Source: Haematospirillum sp. H1815 (GTDB taxonomy: Bacteria > Pseudomonadota > Alphaproteobacteria > Rhodospirillales > Rhodospirillaceae). From it: DNA of 64,000 bases. This document shows, piece by piece, positions 34,958 through 45,026 of this stretch. Each line of letters starts with the position of its first letter. The stretch's first letter is position 1. Position numbers and translations under genes: made by a program. The notes under the pieces were generated by a model. That model had not been told where the DNA came from, made no database searches, and worked only from the letters and a program-made list of their open reading frames with translations. Location of the stretch: contig NZ_JAAVTA010000009.1 of NCBI RefSeq assembly GCF_012102705.1, positions 1-64,000 on the forward strand, written 5' to 3'.

Positions 34958-37771
34958 ATGTCGAACGAAAATGAAAAAAAGCCCCTTAGCGTTTCATCGC
35001 GTGGGAAGCTGGAACTGAAAAAGAGCGCTGAATCCGGACAGGTTCGCCAGAGTTTCTCCCATGGTCGATCCAAATCTGTGGCGGTGGAACACAAGAAGAA
35101 GCGCAGTTTTGGTCCCGCAGCCGGTACACGCCCGGATGCCCGCAGATCTGGGTCCGGTGATGGGCGGGGCTCTCTGGGTGGTGCCCATCTGACAGAGGAT
35201 GAACGTCAGCATCGCCTTCAGGCCCTGATACGGGCTGAAGAGCAGCGCAAGGTGGATGAGGAAAATCGTCGCCTGGCGGATATCGCCCGGGCCAAGGCTG
35301 TCGAAGAAGAAGCCCGCCTGCATGCGGAAAGTGCAAACCATGTTGCGGTAGAGCCCGAACCTGTTCCCGAGCCAGCGGTTTTGACTGTTGCTGCAAAGGT
35401 GGAACCCGCACCTTTGTCACCGTCTCCGGTGCGGGATGTTGTGGCACCTGCGCCAACAGCCCGTGCAGGTGGCCAGTCCGGCAGCTGGACCGGTCCGCGC
35501 CCCTCTCCGAACCAGGGACCAGGCTGGACGCCGCGTTCTGTCCAGAATCGTGATGCCCAGAGGTCGGCTCCTGCTCGTGGGCCCGGTGGGCGTGGTGCTC
35601 CGTCGGGGCCGGGATCTGCCCGTCCGGCACAGGGTGCTTCCCAGGGGCTGCGTCCTGCATCTGCTCAACCCGCTCTTGGTGTGGTGCGTCCTGCCGCTGC
35701 TCCCGATGATCTGGTCGGTCGGCCGCCGTCACGCGATGACCGCTCTGTTGTCCGTCATGCGCCCCGTGAGCGTGATGACGAGGGGGATGACAGTGGTCGT
35801 AACCGTGGGGCTGCCGGAAAGGTTGCTTCAAAGCGGGCTGCTGTTGCTCCTGGTGCCCCTGGAATGGACAAGAGGCGCGGCAAGCTGAGTGTTGTTGCTG
35901 TTCTGTCCGGTGATGAGGAAGGTTCTTCCCGCGGGCGTTCTGTTGCGGCTATGCGGCGTGCGGCCCAGAAAGAAAAGCGCAAGGCCCAGGCACAGCAGAA
36001 GGCTCCTGAAAAGATCGTGCGCGAGGTTATCATCCCGGACGTTATTACAGTCCAGGAGCTTTCCAACCGTATGGCAGAGCGTTCCGGTGCCCTGATCAAG
36101 GTTCTGATGAAGCTGGGGGTCATGGCGACCATCAACCAGACTATCGACGCCGATACGGCACAGCTGGTTACTGAGGAATTTGGTCACACGGTCAAGCGTG
36201 TTTCCGAAGCTGATATTGAAATTGGACTGGAAGCCGGTCCTGATTCCGATGAAGCCATGGCACCCCGGGCTCCGGTTGTTACCGTGATGGGTCACGTTGA
36301 TCACGGCAAGACATCCCTGCTGGATGCCCTTCGTGAAACCAACGTTGTTTCTGGTGAAGCTGGTGGTATTACGCAGCACATTGGCGCCTATCAGGTCAGC
36401 ATGTCCAACGGACGCAAGATTACCTTTATCGATACACCGGGCCATGAAGCCTTTACAGCCATGCGTGCCCGTGGCGCCAAGGTGACGGATATAGTTGTTC
36501 TGGTGGTTGCGGCGGATGATGGCATTATGCCCCAGACAATTGAGGCTATTCGCCATGCCCGTGCGGCAGAGGTGCCGATCGTTGTTGCCATCAACAAGAT
36601 GGACAAGCCGGATGCCAACCCGGGTCGCGTACGGACCGAGCTTCTTCAGCACGAGGTTGTGGTGGAGGAAATGGGTGGGGACATCCAGACTGTCGAGGTG
36701 TCGGCCAAGCAGCGCCTGAACCTGGAGAAGCTTGAAGAAGCTATTCTCTTGCAGGCTGAAATGCTGGATCTGAGAGCCAACCCTGATCGCATGGCGGAAG
36801 GAACCATCGTTGAAGCCAAGATGGAGCGTGGGCGTGGCTCTGTTGCTACGGTCTTGATCCGTCGCGGTACCCTGCGGGTTGGCGATGTGTTTGTGGCTGG
36901 CAAAGAGTCCGGGCGTGTCCGCGCCATGATCGACGACAAGGGGAACCGCATTGAAGAAGCGGGGCCTGCTGTTCCGGTCGAAATTCTGGGGCTGGATGGT
37001 ATTCCTTCTGCCGGTGACGATTTTGTTGTGACGGGAGATGAGACAAAGGCGCGTGATATAGCGGCCTATCGTCAGCGCAAGGAACGTGAGGCACAGGCCG
37101 TAAAATCCGCCCGTGGAACCATGGAGCAGATGTTTGCCCGTATCCAGGCGGGTGAGGCAAAGGAGCTTCCGGTTGTTATCAAAGGTGACGTTCAGGGTTC
37201 TGTCGAGGCTTTGATCGGGACTCTGGAGAAGCTGGGAACCGAGGCGGTCAAGGTCAAGGTTCTGCATGCTGCAGTTGGCGCCATCAACGAGTCTGACATT
37301 ACCTTGGCGCGTGCGTCCGGTGCGCTTGTCGTTGGCTTCAACGTGCGTGCAAATCCGCAGGCCCGTGAGCTGGCTCGGCGGGATGCTGTTGATATCCGCT
37401 ACTACTCCATCATCTACGATGTGGCAGAGGATGTGAGACAGGCTCTGACCGGTATGCTGTCACCGACCTATCGCGAGAAGTTCATTGGCTACGCCGAGAT
37501 CCGTGAGGTGTTCAACATCACCAAGGTTGGCAAGGTTGCCGGCTGTATGGTGACCGAAGGTGTTATCAAGCGTGGTTGCAAGGTTCGCCTGTTGCGGGAC
37601 AACGTGGTTATCCACGAAGGAAATCTGTCCCAGCTCAAGCGGTTCAAGGATGACGCCCGCGAGGTCAAGTCTGGCTTTGATTGCGGTATGTCCTTGGCAA
37701 ACTATGACAACATCCAGGTTGGCGATGTCATAGAGTGCTTTGAAATGGAAGAGGTTGCGGCCCAGCTCTGA
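34958..37771 (+). CDS. infB: translation initiation factor IF-2
   Basis: A 937-residue GTPase that places initiator tRNA on the 30S subunit. The N-terminal third is long, charged and Ala/Pro/Arg-rich. The conserved IF2_N part ([19 protein letters not shown]) precedes the G domain. GTPase motifs are GHVDHGKTS (about residue 445), DTPGHEAF (about 494) and NKMDKP (about 546). Beta-barrel domains and the C-terminal fMet-tRNA-binding domain follow, including [17 protein letters not shown]. The length fits the alphaproteobacterial form. It is in the operon between ylxR and rbfA; an internal IF-2 start cannot be judged. Confidence 0.98.
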   Translation: MSNENEKKPLSVSSRGKLELKKSAESGQVRQSFSHGRSKSVAVEHKKKRSFGPAAGTRPDARRSGSGDGRGSLGGAHLTEDERQHRLQALIRAEEQRKVDEENRRLADIARAKAVEEEARLHAESANHVAVEPEPVPEPAVLTVAAKVEPAPLSPSPVRDVVAPAPTARAGGQSGSWTGPRPSPNQGPGWTPRSVQNRDAQRSAPARGPGGRGAPSGPGSARPAQGASQGLRPASAQPALGVVRPAAAPDDLVGRPPSRDDRSVVRHAPRERDDEGDDSGRNRGAAGKVASKRAAVAPGAPGMDKRRGKLSVVAVLSGDEEGSSRGRSVAAMRRAAQKEKRKAQAQQKAPEKIVREVIIPDVITVQELSNRMAERSGALIKVLMKLGVMATINQTIDADTAQLVTEEFGHTVKRVSEADIEIGLEAGPDSDEAMAPRAPVVTVMGHVDHGKTSLLDALRETNVVSGEAGGITQHIGAYQVSMSNGRKITFIDTPGHEAFTAMRARGAKVTDIVVLVVAADDGIMPQTIEAIRHARAAEVPIVVAINKMDKPDANPGRVRTELLQHEVVVEEMGGDIQTVEVSAKQRLNLEKLEEAILLQAEMLDLRANPDRMAEGTIVEAKMERGRGSVATVLIRRGTLRVGDVFVAGKESGRVRAMIDDKGNRIEEAGPAVPVEILGLDGIPSAGDDFVVTGDETKARDIAAYRQRKEREAQAVKSARGTMEQMFARIQAGEAKELPVVIKGDVQGSVEALIGTLEKLGTEAVKVKVLHAAVGAINESDITLARASGALVVGFNVRANPQARELARRDAVDIRYYSIIYDVAEDVRQALTGMLSPTYREKFIGYAEIREVFNITKVGKVAGCMVTEGVIKRGCKVRLLRDNVVIHEGNLSQLKRFKDDAREVKSGFDCGMSLANYDNIQVGDVIECFEMEEVAAQL

Positions 37772-37807
37772 GAGCGGTTCACGCCCTGTTCCTGATTTCT
37801 TCTGCAG

Positions 37808-37852
37808 GCGCCAACAGTATATTCCCGGCAAGGGAGAACGTACTGTTGGCGC
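37808..37852 (+). promoter_or_regulatory. 12-bp stem-loop in the infB-rbfA gap
   Basis: GCGCCAACAGTA (37808-37819) pairs perfectly with TACTGTTGGCGC (37841-37852) around a 21-nt loop. A GTTTTTATTT tract follows at about 37862-37871. It could be an intra-operon terminator or attenuator, or an RNase III processing site. Confidence 0.6.
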
Positions 37853-37888
37853 GCAGGGAAGTGTTTTTATTTATGCTTCGAGGTTCTC

Positions 37889-38317
37889 ATGAGCAAAGTG
37901 CGCGGCCAGGCCCCAACGCAAAGGCAGCGTCGCATCAACGAGGAAATTCGTCATGCTCTTGCCCATGTTTTTGAGCGTGGGGAGCTGCGTGATCCCTTGC
38001 TGGCATCGACCGCGATCACGATTACTGAGGTCCGGTGCAGCCCTGATTTGCGCAATGCAACAGCGTTTTTCACGCCGCTTGGCGGTATAGGGGATGCGCA
38101 AGCACTGCGGGCGGCCTTGATTCGGGTTCAACCTTTCTTGCGTCATGAGATCGCCCGTCGTGTGGAGATGAGGTACGTTCCGCGCCTGTCGTTCGAGATC
38201 GACACCAGTTTTGATGAATATGCCTATATTGCCAATCTGTTGAGGCGACCAGATGTTGTCCGTGACACAGAATCCATGCGTCATGCCGATGATGAGGACC
38301 AGGGTGAGGAATCCTGA
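37889..38317 (+). CDS. rbfA: ribosome-binding factor A
   Basis: A 142-residue KH-like protein needed for late 30S maturation and cold adaptation. Its N-terminus, QRQRRINEEIRHALAHVF, is followed by ITITEVRCSPDLRNATAFF and the C-terminal LRHEIARRVEMRYVPRLSF. GAGG lies 5-6 nt before the ATG. Its stop codon directly abuts the truB start codon. It is separated from infB by 117 bp containing a strong hairpin. Confidence 0.96.
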   Translation: MSKVRGQAPTQRQRRINEEIRHALAHVFERGELRDPLLASTAITITEVRCSPDLRNATAFFTPLGGIGDAQALRAALIRVQPFLRHEIARRVEMRYVPRLSFEIDTSFDEYAYIANLLRRPDVVRDTESMRHADDEDQGEES

Positions 38318-39253
38318 ATGGGGCGGACGCGGCGTGGTATTCCGGTTCATGGCTGGGTAGCTGTTGACAAGCCGGAGGGGATAACCTCGACGGCGGTTGT
38401 TGCGCGTGTGCGCCGTGCTTTCGGGGCGCAGAAAGCTGGTCATGGCGGGACGCTGGATCCATTGGCGTCCGGTATTTTGCCTGTTGCTCTGGGGGAAGCC
38501 ACCAAGACGGTTCCCTACGTTATGGATGGCCGCAAGGTCTATCGTTTTACCGTTCATTTCGGAGAAGAGCGTTCTACGGATGACCGGGAGGGAGAGGTGA
38601 CAGCAACGTCTGGCTATCGCCCCTCCCGTGCGGAGCTGGAAGCAGCTTTGCCTGCCTTTGTCGGTACTATCGAGCAGGTTCCCCCTCGTTTCTCTGCGAT
38701 CCGGCTTGACGGGCGCCGGGCTTATGACCTTGCCCGGGATGGTGTGGATATAGAGCTGAAGGCGCGATCCGTTCGTGTGGATTCATTTGTGCTGGAGAGT
38801 TGGGATGGGGCCGATTTGGCAACATTCCGTGTTGAAACCGGGAAAGGCGTCTATGTTCGTTCCCTGGCCCGGGATCTGGCCCGGTCCGTTGGGTCTGTCG
38901 GTCATGTGTCCATGCTCAGGCGCTGTCAGTGCGGCCCTTTCTCCGAGAGCAACGCGATTTCTCTGGATAAGTTGGATGAGCTCGGGCATAGTCCCGGCCC
39001 TGTGGGTTTCCTGCTTTCTGTTACGACCGCGCTGGACGACATCCCGGTCCTGGCCTTGACAGAAGAAGAAGCCCGCCGCCTGTCGTCCGGGCTTCCGGTG
39101 GATCTGTTGCCGGTGTTGGCCCGTACGGGGGATGGTTCAGATGGTATTCAAGCCTCTGCAAGTGTGGCCTACGCCATGCAGAAAGACCGCCCGGTGGCAA
39201 TCGTACGGATTGAGGATGGAGTGATTCGCCCGGTCCGTGTCATGAATCTCTGA
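38318..39253 (+). CDS. truB: tRNA pseudouridine(55) synthase
   Basis: A 311-residue enzyme that isomerises U55 in the T loop of tRNAs. The start has [17 protein letters not shown], and the catalytic Asp lies in [21 protein letters not shown]. Other conserved blocks are [21 protein letters not shown] and [14 protein letters not shown]. The C-terminal PUA-like extension is short. The ATG begins immediately after the rbfA TGA, implying coupling. It is followed by rpsO after 17 bp. Confidence 0.97.
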   Translation: MGRTRRGIPVHGWVAVDKPEGITSTAVVARVRRAFGAQKAGHGGTLDPLASGILPVALGEATKTVPYVMDGRKVYRFTVHFGEERSTDDREGEVTATSGYRPSRAELEAALPAFVGTIEQVPPRFSAIRLDGRRAYDLARDGVDIELKARSVRVDSFVLESWDGADLATFRVETGKGVYVRSLARDLARSVGSVGHVSMLRRCQCGPFSESNAISLDKLDELGHSPGPVGFLLSVTTALDDIPVLALTEEEARRLSSGLPVDLLPVLARTGDGSDGIQASASVAYAMQKDRPVAIVRIEDGVIRPVRVMNL

Positions 39254-39270
39254 GAGAATGGAGTCATTTG

Positions 39271-39540
39271 ATGTCGATCACTGCTGTGCGTAAACAGGAA
39301 TTGATCAAGGATTTTGCCACCAAAGAAGGCGATACCGGTTCCCCCGAGGTTCAGGTTGCCATTCTTACCGAGCGGATCCGTAATCTGACCGAGCATTTCA
39401 AGACCCACAAGAAGGACAATCACTCCCGCCGTGGGCTCCTGATGTTGGTCAGCAGCCGCCGCAGCTTGCTGGACTATCTCAAGAAGAAAGACCAGAAGCG
39501 TTATGAAGGTCTGATTCAGCGCCTTGATATCCGCAAGTAA
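39271..39540 (+). CDS. rpsO: 30S ribosomal protein S15
   Basis: An 89-residue protein, the canonical length, that binds the central domain of 16S rRNA. The conserved core is [20 protein letters not shown] with [20 protein letters not shown]. It starts at ATG 39271 with GGAG about 9 nt upstream; the in-frame TTG three bases before is not needed. A strong terminator follows, and pnp lies 250 bp downstream. Confidence 0.99.
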   Translation: MSITAVRKQELIKDFATKEGDTGSPEVQVAILTERIRNLTEHFKTHKKDNHSRRGLLMLVSSRRSLLDYLKKKDQKRYEGLIQRLDIRK

Positions 39541-39550
39541 GCGACCTTTT

Positions 39551-39581
39551 AAAGGGGGGTGCATACAGCATCCCCTTTTTT
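39551..39581 (+). terminator. terminator of rpsO
   Basis: AAAGGGGGGTGC pairs with GCATCCCCTTT with one bulged G and a short loop, then T6. It separates rpsO from pnp; read-through may still supply pnp. Confidence 0.88.
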
Positions 39582-39788
39582 ATGGCCTGAACGGGGCAGT
39601 ATTTTTGCCCTTACCCCTGTTTTTCGCATGATTGCCGGGGCAATTGGCCTTATATTCATCCGATGATTTGAAGAGAACAAGGCCGGAACCGGGCGGTTGC
39701 GGGGGTCTCCTTTTGTGCAGAGTAGGTCTGCCGGGGACTTCCGTGCCGAAATTGGGGCACCGGTTTCAGACGTAAGGAAAGCAAACGC

Positions 39789-41921
39789 ATGTCAATGTTC
39801 AAGGTGTATCGCAAGGAGATCCAGTTCGGTGGACGGCCCTTGGTTCTGGAAACCGGTCGTATCGCCCGTCAGGCCGATGGGGCTGTTCTGGTGACCTATG
39901 GCGAAACCTCTGTTTTGTGTACCGCTGTTGGGGCCAAGGCACCCAAGCCGGGCCAGGACTTTTTCCCGCTGACCGTGAACTATCAGGAAAAGAGCTTTGC
40001 CGCCGGCAAGATCCCGGGTGGTTTCTTCAAGCGTGAAGGGCGCCCGTCCGAGCGGGAAACACTGACCTCGCGTTTGATTGACCGTCCGATTCGTCCCCTG
40101 TTCCATGACGATTACAAGTGTGAGACACAGGTTGTTGCGACGGTTCTGTCCCATGATTTGGAAAACGAGCCGGATATCGTGTCCATGATCGGTGCTTCGG
40201 CGGCGCTGACCCTGTCGGGCCTGCCGTTCCTTGGGCCAATCGGTGCGGCGCGTGTGGGCTACATAAACGGCCAGTACGTTCTGAATCCGACGGTGTCAGC
40301 CCAGAAGGACAGCGTTCTGGATCTGGTGGTGGCCGGTACCTCTGAAGGGGTGCTTATGGTTGAGTCCGAGGCTCAGGAACTGTCTGAAGACATTATGCTG
40401 GGTGCTGTTGCCTTCGGTCATAAAGCCTGCCAAGCTGTTATCGATGCCATAATTGACTTGGCTGAGCAGTGCGCCCGCGAGCCTCGTGATCTGCCGCCAT
40501 CCTCGCCGGAAAAGGCATCGGTAAGCGCCCTGTTTGAAACGTTCCGCAAGGATCTGGAGACGGCCTATCGCATTCCTGCCAAGGCTGCGCGCCAAGATGC
40601 GGTTTCTGCTGTGAAGGAGAAAGCTTTCGCTGCCTTGGATTCCTCCAACGAGGCAGCGCTTCAGGTAGCCCCTGAAGTGTTCAAGGTGCTGGAAGCTGAT
40701 GTTGTCCGCTCCAATATCCTGAATACCGGTGTGCGTATCGACGGGCGTGATACCCGTACTGTCCGTGCGATTGAGTCAATGGTTGGTATCCTGCCGCGCA
40801 CGCATGGATCGGCTCTGTTTACCCGCGGTGAAACCCAGGCTCTGGTTGTTGCCACGTTGGGCACCGGGCAGGACGAGCAGGTCATTGATGCCTTGGGTGG
40901 TGAATACCGTGAAAACTTTATGCTTCACTACAACTTCCCCCCTTACTCTGTCGGGGAAGCGGGTCGCATGGGGTCGCCCGGTCGTCGTGAAATCGGCCAT
41001 GGGAAACTGGCGTGGCGTGCGGTTCATCCCATGCTGCCGGACCGTGATGCCTTCCCTTATACCATTCGCGTTGTGTCGGAGGTGACAGAGTCCAACGGTT
41101 CGTCATCGATGGCCACGGTATGCGGTTCGTCTCTGGCCCTTATGGATGCCGGTGTTCCGCTGAAGCGTCCGGTTGCCGGTATTGCTATGGGGTTGATCAA
41201 AGAAGGCGAGCGTTTTGCTGTGCTGTCCGACATTCTTGGTGATGAAGATCACCTGGGTGACATGGACTTCAAGGTTGCCGGGACTGATCAGGGTGTGACA
41301 TCCCTGCAGATGGACATCAAGATTACGTCCATTACCCGCGATATTATGGAAATTGCCCTGCGTCAGGCCCGCGAAGGGCGTCTGCATATTCTGGGCGAGA
41401 TGTCGAGGGCGCTTGGCACGGCACGGAGCGAGGTTTCCTCGACCGCTCCGCGTATCACCACCCTTAAAATTGATGCCGGCAAGATTCGTGATGTCATTGG
41501 GTCTGGTGGCAAGGTTATCCGCGAGATTACCGAGCAGACAGGCACCAAGATCGACATTGATGATGACGGAACCATCAAGATTGCAGCGGTTGACAATGAG
41601 GCAGCCCAGAAGGCCGTCAACTGGATCCGTGGTATTGTTGCAGAGCCCGAGCTTGGCGAGATTTACCAGGGCAAGGTGGTCAAGCTGATGGACTTTGGTG
41701 CGTTTGTTAACTTCCTTGGCAAGCGTGACGGGTTGGTTCATATCTCCGAGATGTCAGACCAACGCGGCAGCAAGCCATCTGACCATGTCAATCAGGGTGA
41801 TTCGGTCTGGGTGAAGTGCATCGGCTTTGATGACCGTGGCAAGATCAAGCTGTCGATGAAGCAGGTTGATCAAGCAACAGGCACGGCCAAGGTGTGTGCG
41901 ACGGAAGAAACGTCGGGCTGA
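39789..41921 (+). CDS. pnp: polyribonucleotide nucleotidyltransferase (PNPase)
   Basis: A 710-residue phosphorolytic 3'-5' exoribonuclease. Two RNase PH domains are visible: first [20 protein letters not shown] with [14 protein letters not shown], second [14 protein letters not shown] with [23 protein letters not shown] domain ([20 protein letters not shown]) and an S1 domain ([19 protein letters not shown]) close the protein. AAGGA lies 9-10 nt before the ATG. It acts in mRNA decay, probably with RNase E. It has its own terminator at 41940. Confidence 0.98.
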   Translation: MSMFKVYRKEIQFGGRPLVLETGRIARQADGAVLVTYGETSVLCTAVGAKAPKPGQDFFPLTVNYQEKSFAAGKIPGGFFKREGRPSERETLTSRLIDRPIRPLFHDDYKCETQVVATVLSHDLENEPDIVSMIGASAALTLSGLPFLGPIGAARVGYINGQYVLNPTVSAQKDSVLDLVVAGTSEGVLMVESEAQELSEDIMLGAVAFGHKACQAVIDAIIDLAEQCAREPRDLPPSSPEKASVSALFETFRKDLETAYRIPAKAARQDAVSAVKEKAFAALDSSNEAALQVAPEVFKVLEADVVRSNILNTGVRIDGRDTRTVRAIESMVGILPRTHGSALFTRGETQALVVATLGTGQDEQVIDALGGEYRENFMLHYNFPPYSVGEAGRMGSPGRREIGHGKLAWRAVHPMLPDRDAFPYTIRVVSEVTESNGSSSMATVCGSSLALMDAGVPLKRPVAGIAMGLIKEGERFAVLSDILGDEDHLGDMDFKVAGTDQGVTSLQMDIKITSITRDIMEIALRQAREGRLHILGEMSRALGTARSEVSSTAPRITTLKIDAGKIRDVIGSGGKVIREITEQTGTKIDIDDDGTIKIAAVDNEAAQKAVNWIRGIVAEPELGEIYQGKVVKLMDFGAFVNFLGKRDGLVHISEMSDQRGSKPSDHVNQGDSVWVKCIGFDDRGKIKLSMKQVDQATGTAKVCATEETSG

Positions 41922-41939
41922 TTTGGTTTTCGTGTAACG

Positions 41940-41967
41940 GGGTGGGAAGGCTTCTGCGTTCCCACCC
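41940..41967 (+). terminator. terminator of pnp
   Basis: A perfect 9-bp stem (GGGTGGGAA and TTCCCACCC) with a 10-nt loop and a TTCTGCTT tail lies 18 nt after the pnp stop codon. Confidence 0.78.
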
Positions 41968-42012
41968 TTCTGCTTGTGGTCTAATCCGGGGGAGGGAGCT
42001 TTTGTCACAGCC

Positions 42013-42780
42013 ATGATCCCTGTATCTTCTCCGGCATATGTTTTTCCCCGTGTTATCGGGCATCGGGGGGCCTGTGCCCTTGCCCCGGAAAACACCCTCG
42101 CCTCCATACGCCGTGCGGCGATTGACGGGGCTGGTATGGTCGAGCTTGATGTCAGGCTGACGGCCGATGGGCGCTGTGTGCTTTTGCATGACGATACCCT
42201 GGACCGGACAACAGACGGTTGCGGGCCGGTTTCTTTGGCATGCCTTGATCATCTTTCTGCTTTGGATGCGGGTCTTTGGTTCTCCTCCGATTTTCGGGGT
42301 GAGTCTGTTCCGACCCTGGAAGAGACTATTGATCTTCTTCTGGAGCTGGGAGTGGGCCTTAACCTGGAACTGAAGCCTTCTCCGGGTTATGAGGCTGACA
42401 TGGTCCGGGCTGTTGTTTCTGTTCTGGAATCCATGTGGCCTTCCGATCGTTTATTGCCTCTTCTTTCTTCTTTTGACTGTACGATCCTGGAATATGCGTC
42501 TGATCTTGCGCCAAGCTGGCCTTTGGGATTGATTGCGGACCGTTTGCCGGATGACTGGCTGGCGCTGGCTCGTGACCTTGGGTTGAAGTCTGTCAATCTT
42601 GGGCATGAGGGGTTAGATATGGCGACGGTGCAAGCCGTTCGCAAGGCTGGGTATGAGGTCGCCATCTGGACGGTAAATGATCCGGTTCGTGCACAGGAGT
42701 TGCTTTGCAGCGGTGTCTCCGCCATCATCAGCGATGATCCGGGTACGCTTTTGCGTGCCGGGGTTGGGGTAAAGGGGTAG
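42013..42780 (+). CDS. glycerophosphodiester phosphodiesterase
   Basis: A 255-residue GDPD-family enzyme with a TIM barrel, hydrolysing glycerophosphodiesters to glycerol 3-phosphate and an alcohol. Metal-binding and catalytic motifs are VIGHRGACALAPENTLAS, MVELDVRLTADG and VLLHDDTLDRTTDG, with NLELKPSPG further on and VAIWTVNDP near the end. There is no signal peptide, so it is likely the cytoplasmic UgpQ type. The ATG at 42013 is the first family-like start; a GGAGGGAG lies upstream at longer than usual spacing. Confidence 0.92.
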   Translation: MIPVSSPAYVFPRVIGHRGACALAPENTLASIRRAAIDGAGMVELDVRLTADGRCVLLHDDTLDRTTDGCGPVSLACLDHLSALDAGLWFSSDFRGESVPTLEETIDLLLELGVGLNLELKPSPGYEADMVRAVVSVLESMWPSDRLLPLLSSFDCTILEYASDLAPSWPLGLIADRLPDDWLALARDLGLKSVNLGHEGLDMATVQAVRKAGYEVAIWTVNDPVRAQELLCSGVSAIISDDPGTLLRAGVGVKG

Positions 42781-42974
42781 GGTCCCCTTGATTCCCCGTT
42801 ATTCTCCCGGGTCAGTTCGGCTCAAGCGCCGTATGCGCTGTGGCCGGGTTGTTCCGACTTTATCATAACAAGGGACCACGAAGGCCCCTGGGTGTAGCGG
42901 TGTTGAATAACCGGACCGTCAAGGCATGCGATCTGTTTTCAGCCTGAAGCATCCGAAGCATGGGAGTAAGAACT

Positions 42975-44375
42975 GTGAAACCTGTAAACCCCGTTGTTAT
43001 TTCGGGGCGTGAGGTTCATCCCGTTGTTGAGGGTGGCAAGGGCATTGCCGTTTCAACCGGAACCTCCGCCGGGGCTTTTGCCGCAGCCGGGGCGGTTGGC
43101 ACCTTCTCTGGTGTCAACGCCGATTTCTACGACGAGAATGGGAAGCTTGTGCCTGCTGTCTACAGCGGGAAGACTCGTGCTGAACGTCACGAAGAACTGG
43201 TTGCAATGGGAATACGTGGTGCCGTTGCCCAGGCGCGTATAGCTCACGACATATCAGGTGGCCAAGGACGGCTGCACATGAATGTCCTGTGGGAAATGGG
43301 CGGGGCAGAGCGTATCCTGGAAGGGGCGCTGACTGGTGCGTCCGGCTTGATACACGGCGTAACGTGTGGTGCGGGTATGCCCTATCGGGTTGCTGAAATT
43401 GCCGCAGCCCACAAGGTCTGGTACTACCCGATTGTCTCGTCGGCCCGTGCGTTCCGGGCGCTGTGGAAGCGCAGCTATCACAAGATCCCTGAATGGCTTG
43501 GTGGTGTTGTTTACGAGGATCCGTGGCTTGCGGGTGGTCACAACGGTCTTTCCAATGTTGAAGATCCGCTGCAACCCCAGGATCCGTACCCCCGTGTACG
43601 GGAGCTGCGGGATATGATGCGTTCTCTTGGGGCTCCTGAAGTTCCGGTCTTCATGGCGGGTGGTGTCTGGTTCCTGCGGGAATGGGCGGACTGGCTTGAC
43701 AATCCAGAGATCGGGCCGGTTGCATTCCAGTTCGGGACCCGGCCTCTATTGACACGTGAAAGCCCGATATCCGATGCTTGGAAGCGTCGCTTGCTGACCC
43801 TCAAGCAGGGCGATATCCTTTTGCATCGCTTCAGTCCAACGGGCTTTTATTCATCGGCTGTTCGCAATCCATTCCTGCAGGATCTGGAAGCGCGTAGTGG
43901 GCGGCAGATTTCTTATGCCCGTGAAGCTGCTGATGGACTCAGCGAGGCGGTTCAGGTCGGGGCCCGCGGGCGTGCCATTTATGTTGCGCCCCAGGATCGC
44001 GCCAAGGTTCTTGAATGGGTGGAGCAAGGCTTTACGCAGGGAATACGAACCCCTGATGCTACAATGGTTTTTGTGACCGAGTCGGATGCCCGGCAGATTA
44101 TGACAGACCAGAAAAATTGTATGGGCTGCCTGTCCGCCTGCTCATTTTCCAACTGGTCCCAGCATGGCGACGGGTACTCAACGGGCAGGCCGGCAGACCC
44201 ACGCAGCTTCTGTATCCAGAAAACCCTGCAGAGCATTGCTCATGGGGCAGACCCGGAACATGAGTTGATGTTTGCGGGGCATAATGCGTATCGTTTCGGG
44301 GAGGATCCGTTCTACCAGAATGGGTTCATACCAACAGTTTCCCAGCTTGTGGAACGGATCCTGGCTGGCGACTGA
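42975..44375 (+). CDS. nitronate monooxygenase-like flavoprotein with C-terminal Cys cluster
   Basis: A 466-residue protein of the NAD(P)H-dependent flavin oxidoreductase / nitronate monooxygenase superfamily. It has an N-terminal VEGGKGIAVSTGTSAG, a central GLIHGVTCGAGMPYRV, and the FMN-binding VPVFMAGGVWFLREWADW followed by FQFGTRPLLT. Longer than typical enzymes of the group, it adds a region with C382, C385, C389 (CMGCLSAC) and C413 that could hold an Fe-S cluster. GTG 42975 is preferred because GGGAG sits 8 nt upstream; ATG 42960 is in frame. It precedes irr and a MATE gene on the same strand. The physiological substrate is unknown. Confidence 0.82.
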   Translation: MKPVNPVVISGREVHPVVEGGKGIAVSTGTSAGAFAAAGAVGTFSGVNADFYDENGKLVPAVYSGKTRAERHEELVAMGIRGAVAQARIAHDISGGQGRLHMNVLWEMGGAERILEGALTGASGLIHGVTCGAGMPYRVAEIAAAHKVWYYPIVSSARAFRALWKRSYHKIPEWLGGVVYEDPWLAGGHNGLSNVEDPLQPQDPYPRVRELRDMMRSLGAPEVPVFMAGGVWFLREWADWLDNPEIGPVAFQFGTRPLLTRESPISDAWKRRLLTLKQGDILLHRFSPTGFYSSAVRNPFLQDLEARSGRQISYAREAADGLSEAVQVGARGRAIYVAPQDRAKVLEWVEQGFTQGIRTPDATMVFVTESDARQIMTDQKNCMGCLSACSFSNWSQHGDGYSTGRPADPRSFCIQKTLQSIAHGADPEHELMFAGHNAYRFGEDPFYQNGFIPTVSQLVERILAGD

Positions 44376-44382
44376 TTGCAGA

Positions 44383-44418
44383 CCTTCCGGTGCCGGGGTA
44401 TATCCCGGTGCCGGAAGG
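44383..44418 (+). terminator. hairpin between the NMO-like gene and irr
   Basis: CCTTCCGG pairs with CCGGAAGG, then after a TG/TG mismatch CCGGG pairs with CCCGG, all around a 6-nt loop. It begins 8 nt after the stop codon. There is no T-run, so termination or attenuation before irr is only likely. Confidence 0.55.
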
Positions 44419-44446
44419 GTTGCAGGATGTGGACGAGAGTAATGGC

Positions 44447-44872
44447 ATGCCGATAAAAGCACAGACAGATCGCCCCTCCTTGTCAGAGCAGCTGCGGGCT
44501 GCAGGGCTTCGGCCGACCCGTCAGCGTCTGGCCCTTGCCCGGCTTCTGTTCGGAGATGGTTCCCGCCATCGTCATGTATCCGCCGAGGAGCTGCACACAG
44601 AAGCCATGGATCATCAGGTTCGTGTGTCCTTGGCAACGGTTTACAACACGTTGCACCAGTTCACGGATGCGGGGTTATTGCGGGAAATAACGGTTGAATC
44701 CGGACGGTCCTGTTTTGATACGAACACAGGCGCGCACCATCACTTCTATTTTGAACAGTCCGGTGAATTGCGCGACGTCCAGTGGGACCAGGTTGTGCTG
44801 GCCCAGCTGCCCGAACCGCCAGACGGGTGCCGTATTGTCGGTGTGGATGTTGTCATCCGGGTTACCGGTTGA
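44447..44872 (+). CDS. irr: Irr family iron-response regulator
   Basis: A 141-residue Fur-superfamily protein of the alphaproteobacterial Irr type. The winged-helix part is LRAAGLRPTRQRLALARLLF with VSLATVYNTLHQFTDAGLLRE. The HHH motif (residues 97-99 in GAHHHFYFE) belongs to the heme/metal-sensing region. Irr represses heme synthesis and related genes under iron limitation in relatives. There is no N-terminal heme-regulatory Cys-Pro motif as in Bradyrhizobium. ATG 44447 follows GAGAG; the upstream frame overlaps the hairpin. It lies 154 bp before a MATE gene. Confidence 0.93.
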   Translation: MPIKAQTDRPSLSEQLRAAGLRPTRQRLALARLLFGDGSRHRHVSAEELHTEAMDHQVRVSLATVYNTLHQFTDAGLLREITVESGRSCFDTNTGAHHHFYFEQSGELRDVQWDQVVLAQLPEPPDGCRIVGVDVVIRVTG

Positions 44873-45026
44873 TGGTGCGGAAGTGGGTTCTTCTGTCTTT
44901 CCTGGTATGATGGATCGCTGAAGGCGTAGCATCCTGTCCGGGGCAATGAATGGCCCGGGGTGCTGTACATCAACACGGTTTCGTGGCACACGTACAACTC
45001 TTCAGATTAGTCCGGAGGGTGTCCGT

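Noticed and set aside
35828-37267. 479-codon minus-strand open frame across infB
   Set aside because: It lies opposite highly conserved IF-2 G-domain sequence and shows no known motifs.
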